5,916 nt of DNA from Globobulimina sp. (Eukaryota > Foraminifera > Rotaliida). Numbering within the stretch: position 1 is the first letter of the stretch; every line of letters starts with the position of its first letter. The stretch spans positions 1-5,916 of the forward strand of contig PIVH01000403.1 in assembly GCA_003354225.1 (NCBI GenBank), read 5' to 3'. Positions 5,870-5,916 of this stretch are shown one piece after another. A model generated the notes under the pieces. The model ran no database searches. It was not told the DNA's origin and worked only from the letters and a program-made list of their open reading frames with translations. A program made the translations under genes and the position numbers.

Positions 5870-5916
5870 ATGTCTATTGACAGTGAGTCGTCACGTGACG
5901 AATCCGAAGATGAGCG
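5870..5916 (+). CDS. Start of an unidentified gene with an acidic, serine-rich N-terminus (partial at right edge)
   Basis: The ATG at 5870 follows an A-rich leader and a well-placed TATA box. Fifteen complete codons are visible: MSIDSESSRDESEDE. The stretch is acidic and serine-rich with several S/T-x-x-D/E type sites (possible CK2 targets). Such tails occur in many nuclear and nucleolar proteins, but this is too little to name a family. GC content rises relative to the intergenic DNA before it, which supports coding. Confidence 0.5.
   Translation, partial: MSIDSESSRDESEDE
5888..5901. other. Perfect 14-bp palindrome with CACGTG core
   Basis: TCGTCACGTGACGA is its own reverse complement. The centre, GTCACGTGAC, matches the E-box type bound by bHLH factors (Cbf1, USF, TFEB/CLEAR class). 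It lies in the coding sequence (codons 7-11), 18 bases after the ATG. It could be an intragenic factor site or a coincidence of codon choice in S-S-R-D-E. Confidence 0.4.

Overview
The window looks like nuclear DNA of an intron-poor, gene-dense unicellular eukaryote (a protist or yeast-like organism; the lineage cannot be fixed from the sequence). The main evidence is a minus-strand reading frame of 1538 codons without a stop. It encodes the N-terminal part of midasin (MDN1/Rea1), the giant dynein-like AAA+ ATPase of 60S ribosome assembly, which is found throughout eukaryotes. Base composition is AT-rich, more so in the right-hand third. No bacterial features (Shine-Dalgarno sites, operon spacing) are needed to explain the layout.

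Layout. Positions 1-4615 (minus strand) hold midasin from its start codon to the P-loop of the fourth AAA module; the rest lies beyond the left edge. Only 50 bp (4616-4665) separate its ATG from a plus-strand ATG, so this gap must serve as a divergent promoter. Rightward from there come a 64-codon basic frame (4666-4860) with three lysine/arginine clusters, including one close to the Myc-type nuclear localisation signal, then a single TAA. The same frame reopens 9 bases later as a 218-codon protein of unknown family (4870-5526) with a C-terminal C-x2-H-x12-C-x2-C motif. These could be two short genes, a leader ORF plus main ORF, or one gene split by a stop.

Positions 5527-5869 carry no recognisable gene but are rich in symmetry: a 13-bp word repeated three times across the upstream stop codon, several perfect palindromes, and two overlapping mutually exclusive hairpins around 5674-5740. 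A telo-box-like word and a TATA box also lie here. The TATA box precedes a third plus-strand gene starting at 5870, of which only 15 acidic/serine-rich codons are visible.

Working together: midasin acts in the nucleolus and nucleoplasm. The divergently paired frame has nuclear-targeting signals, and the downstream gene starts with an acidic serine-rich stretch seen in many nuclear/nucleolar proteins. A shared role in nuclear or ribosome-assembly processes is possible, but it is inference from position only.
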